A DNA stretch of 6,905 bases from positions 1 through 6,905 of the forward strand of contig CAADSR010000143.1 of NCBI GenBank assembly GCA_900751685.1, in the 5' to 3' direction. This stretch comes from Clostridia bacterium. GTDB lineage: Bacteria; Bacillota; Clostridia; UBA1381. The translations under genes were made by a program, and so were the position numbers. The notes under the pieces are model-generated. The model ran no database searches. It had not been told where the DNA came from and saw only the letters and a list, made by a program, of their open reading frames with translations. Positions 5,689 to 6,905 of the stretch are shown piece by piece (positions within the stretch are counted from its first letter, which is position 1; each line of letters opens with the position of its first letter).

Positions 5689-6905
5689 TTCCTGTGTCAT
5701 ACGGTATGTAATTTTCCGCTGGCCGGATTCCGTAGCACGCAAGCGGACCGCATTGACCGTCGCCGAAACAGCTTTTTCAGATGCAACTGGATCTGTGCTG
5801 ATAAATGAAATACTTCCCGGGCTGCACTGGGTAATTTCAATATTGGTGCCGCTGACGCTCCCTGTGGCTTGTTCCCGGCTTGCTGTCAACGCACATCCAT
5901 CCACTAATTCAAAGCCTCCCGCATCATAATCCACTGTAAAGGTATACCCTGAAAAGGTTGGCATGTTCTTTGCATCTATAAACACAAGATATTCTTTTTG
6001 CGCGTCTACATTCAATACGAGCTCATTCCCTCCAGCCGTTGGAGTACTGGTGATCTCCTGGTCTCCAGACGTAAAATCACCATAATACACTTTGTAGCAA
6101 TAAACCGATTTATTATAGGTCTTTGTTTCAGGAACGCATCCGCCCGCACAGTATAAATATCCCTGGTGCATTACCATCTCTGAGCCATAAGCCCCGTTGG
6201 AAAAATTATCTGCTGTAGTGGCTGGTACAAACTGTATCCCATCCGCCAGGGAAAGCTCCCAGGTCTCATAAATCATTTCCTCATATTTTTGGGAGAACAG
6301 CAAGGCTTTTTCAGCCCCTTGCGCTATAGTGATGTGGTCATAAGTATCCTCCGGCAGAAGATTTTCAAGCCGTATTAGATCCGGCAGGGAATATACATCA
6401 GCCCCGCAGCGCCGGTAATCAGCATTGATGCCTCCAACCATACAAACTGCACCGTCCATTATTGCAGCACGCGCGCCGATACGCAGCATAGACGGATCAA
6501 ACCCGGTAGTCACCTCCTGCCAGATACCAATTTGGGGATCGTAATATTCATAAGACTTCACAAGCCCATAGAGATCACGGCCGCCAAAAACATAAATCCT
6601 TCCATTTGCCGCAAATGCTGCTGGCTGATCGCGTTTGCGGGTCATCGGCGGAAGGGTTTCCCATCGGTTTTCAATACTATGATAAATCTGTACCTCATTG
6701 GAATAGTGGCCATTATCATACCCGCCAATCACATATAACATTTCCCCATCACTGGCAGCCGTATAGCCCTGAAGTGCGACACCTGGTATACTAGCAACAG
6801 TTGACCAGGTAGTCCCATTGTATTTTTCAATCGATGACACCGTACCGTTGCTGCTATATCCGCCAACAGCAAACAATTCCCCGCCAAGCTCAACCATTTG
6901 CATAC
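5686..6905 (-). CDS. Kelch-repeat beta-propeller protein with C-terminal cohesin-like domain (5' end outside window)
   Basis: At least 405 residues are visible, read right to left and ending at a TAG stop (5688-5686). The frame is open at the window edge, and the first Met (6903-6901) sits inside a Kelch blade, so the real start, and any signal peptide, lie beyond 6905. Numbering from that Met, Kelch double-glycines follow hydrophobic strands at residues 14-15 (LFAVGG), 60-61 (LYVIGG), 107-108 (IYVFGG), 157-158 (VCMVGG) and 254-255 (LYCAGG). Spacings are 46, 47, 50 and 97, so one degenerate blade lacking GG probably lies around residue 205 (KALLFSQKYEE). Conserved Trp closes several blades (W33, W81, W128). 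A short Thr/Ser/Gly linker (about 277-292) leads to a roughly 110-residue beta-rich domain (293-405; FSGYTFTVDYDAGGFELVDG) resembling cohesin-like beta-sandwiches. Kelch propellers bind proteins or sugars; some are enzymes, but no catalytic signature is visible. The RHS gene follows after 12 nt, suggesting a functional pair. The Kelch call is firm; the C-terminal domain assignment is tentative. Confidence 0.93.
   Translation of the reverse strand, partial: MQMVELGGELFAVGGYSSNGTVSSIEKYNGTTWSTVASIPGVALQGYTAASDGEMLYVIGGYDNGHYSNEVQIYHSIENRWETLPPMTRKRDQPAAFAANGRIYVFGGRDLYGLVKSYEYYDPQIGIWQEVTTGFDPSMLRIGARAAIMDGAVCMVGGINADYRRCGADVYSLPDLIRLENLLPEDTYDHITIAQGAEKALLFSQKYEEMIYETWELSLADGIQFVPATTADNFSNGAYGSEMVMHQGYLYCAGGCVPETKTYNKSVYCYKVYYGDFTSGDQEITSTPTAGGNELVLNVDAQKEYLVFIDAKNMPTFSGYTFTVDYDAGGFELVDGCALTASREQATGSVSGTNIEITQCSPGSISFISTDPVASEKAVSATVNAVRLRATESGQRKITYRMTQE
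5689..6027 (-). other. Cohesin-like beta-sandwich domain at the end of the Kelch protein
   Basis: Residues about 293-405 (numbered from the first Met in the window) show alternating hydrophobic strands: ELVLNVDA, YLVFIDAKNM, SGYTFTVDYDAGGFELVDG, NIEITQCSPGSISFIST, SATVNAVRLRA and RKITYRM. The 'Y-x-F/V-x-V-x-Y-D ... F-E-L-V-D' pattern, followed by a late F/L-R-A strand and a short GQ/GT turn, resembles cohesin and related extracellular beta-sandwich modules. The match is by eye only. It could equally be another Ig-like surface module. Confidence 0.5.

Noticed and set aside
6901..6903. ATG as the true start of the Kelch gene
   Set aside because: The frame stays open to the window edge, the Met falls inside a Kelch blade, and no upstream sequence is visible to show a ribosome-binding site; the gene is more likely truncated by the window.

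Overview
The window reads as an operon-like, right-to-left (minus-strand) gene set from a low-to-moderate GC Gram-positive bacterium, most likely a Clostridia member (Lachnospiraceae-like; inference). Support comes from strong purine-rich Shine-Dalgarno sites, a Sec signal peptide with no outer-membrane features, and an RHS core of the 'EDPAKDGTNWYNYCENNP' type, which from memory is common in Clostridia. No marker gene fixes the species.

Layout in transcription order: (1) 6905-5686, the 3' part of a Kelch-propeller gene whose start lies outside the window. It ends in a beta-rich, cohesin-like domain. (2) After a 12-nt gap, 5673-25, a complete 1882-residue secreted RHS/YD-repeat protein. It has a signal peptide, a Pro/Glu-rich spacer, an N-terminal beta-rich region, about 35-38 YD repeats, an RHS-associated core ending at DPTGL, and an unrecognised acidic 182-residue C-terminal domain. 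(3) After an 11-nt gap, a new reading frame starts at 13 behind a near-perfect Shine-Dalgarno and runs off the window after four codons. In both junctions the upstream stop codon is part of the next gene's ribosome-binding site, so all three genes are probably co-transcribed and translationally coupled.

Interpretation: the RHS protein has the architecture of a polymorphic-toxin shell, in which YD repeats build a cocoon, the core seals or cleaves it, and the variable C-terminus is the payload. The tightly coupled next gene is where an immunity gene would normally sit. The payload and the neighbour cannot be identified from this window, and the strongly acidic tail is not typical of a nuclease toxin. 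Pairing with a Kelch/cohesin-like protein directly upstream suggests a surface or secreted partner, which is inference.

No RNA genes, mobile elements, CRISPR arrays, promoters or terminators are supportable. The plus-strand open frames are antisense shadows of the long coding regions. Every part of the window is coding except the two short gaps.
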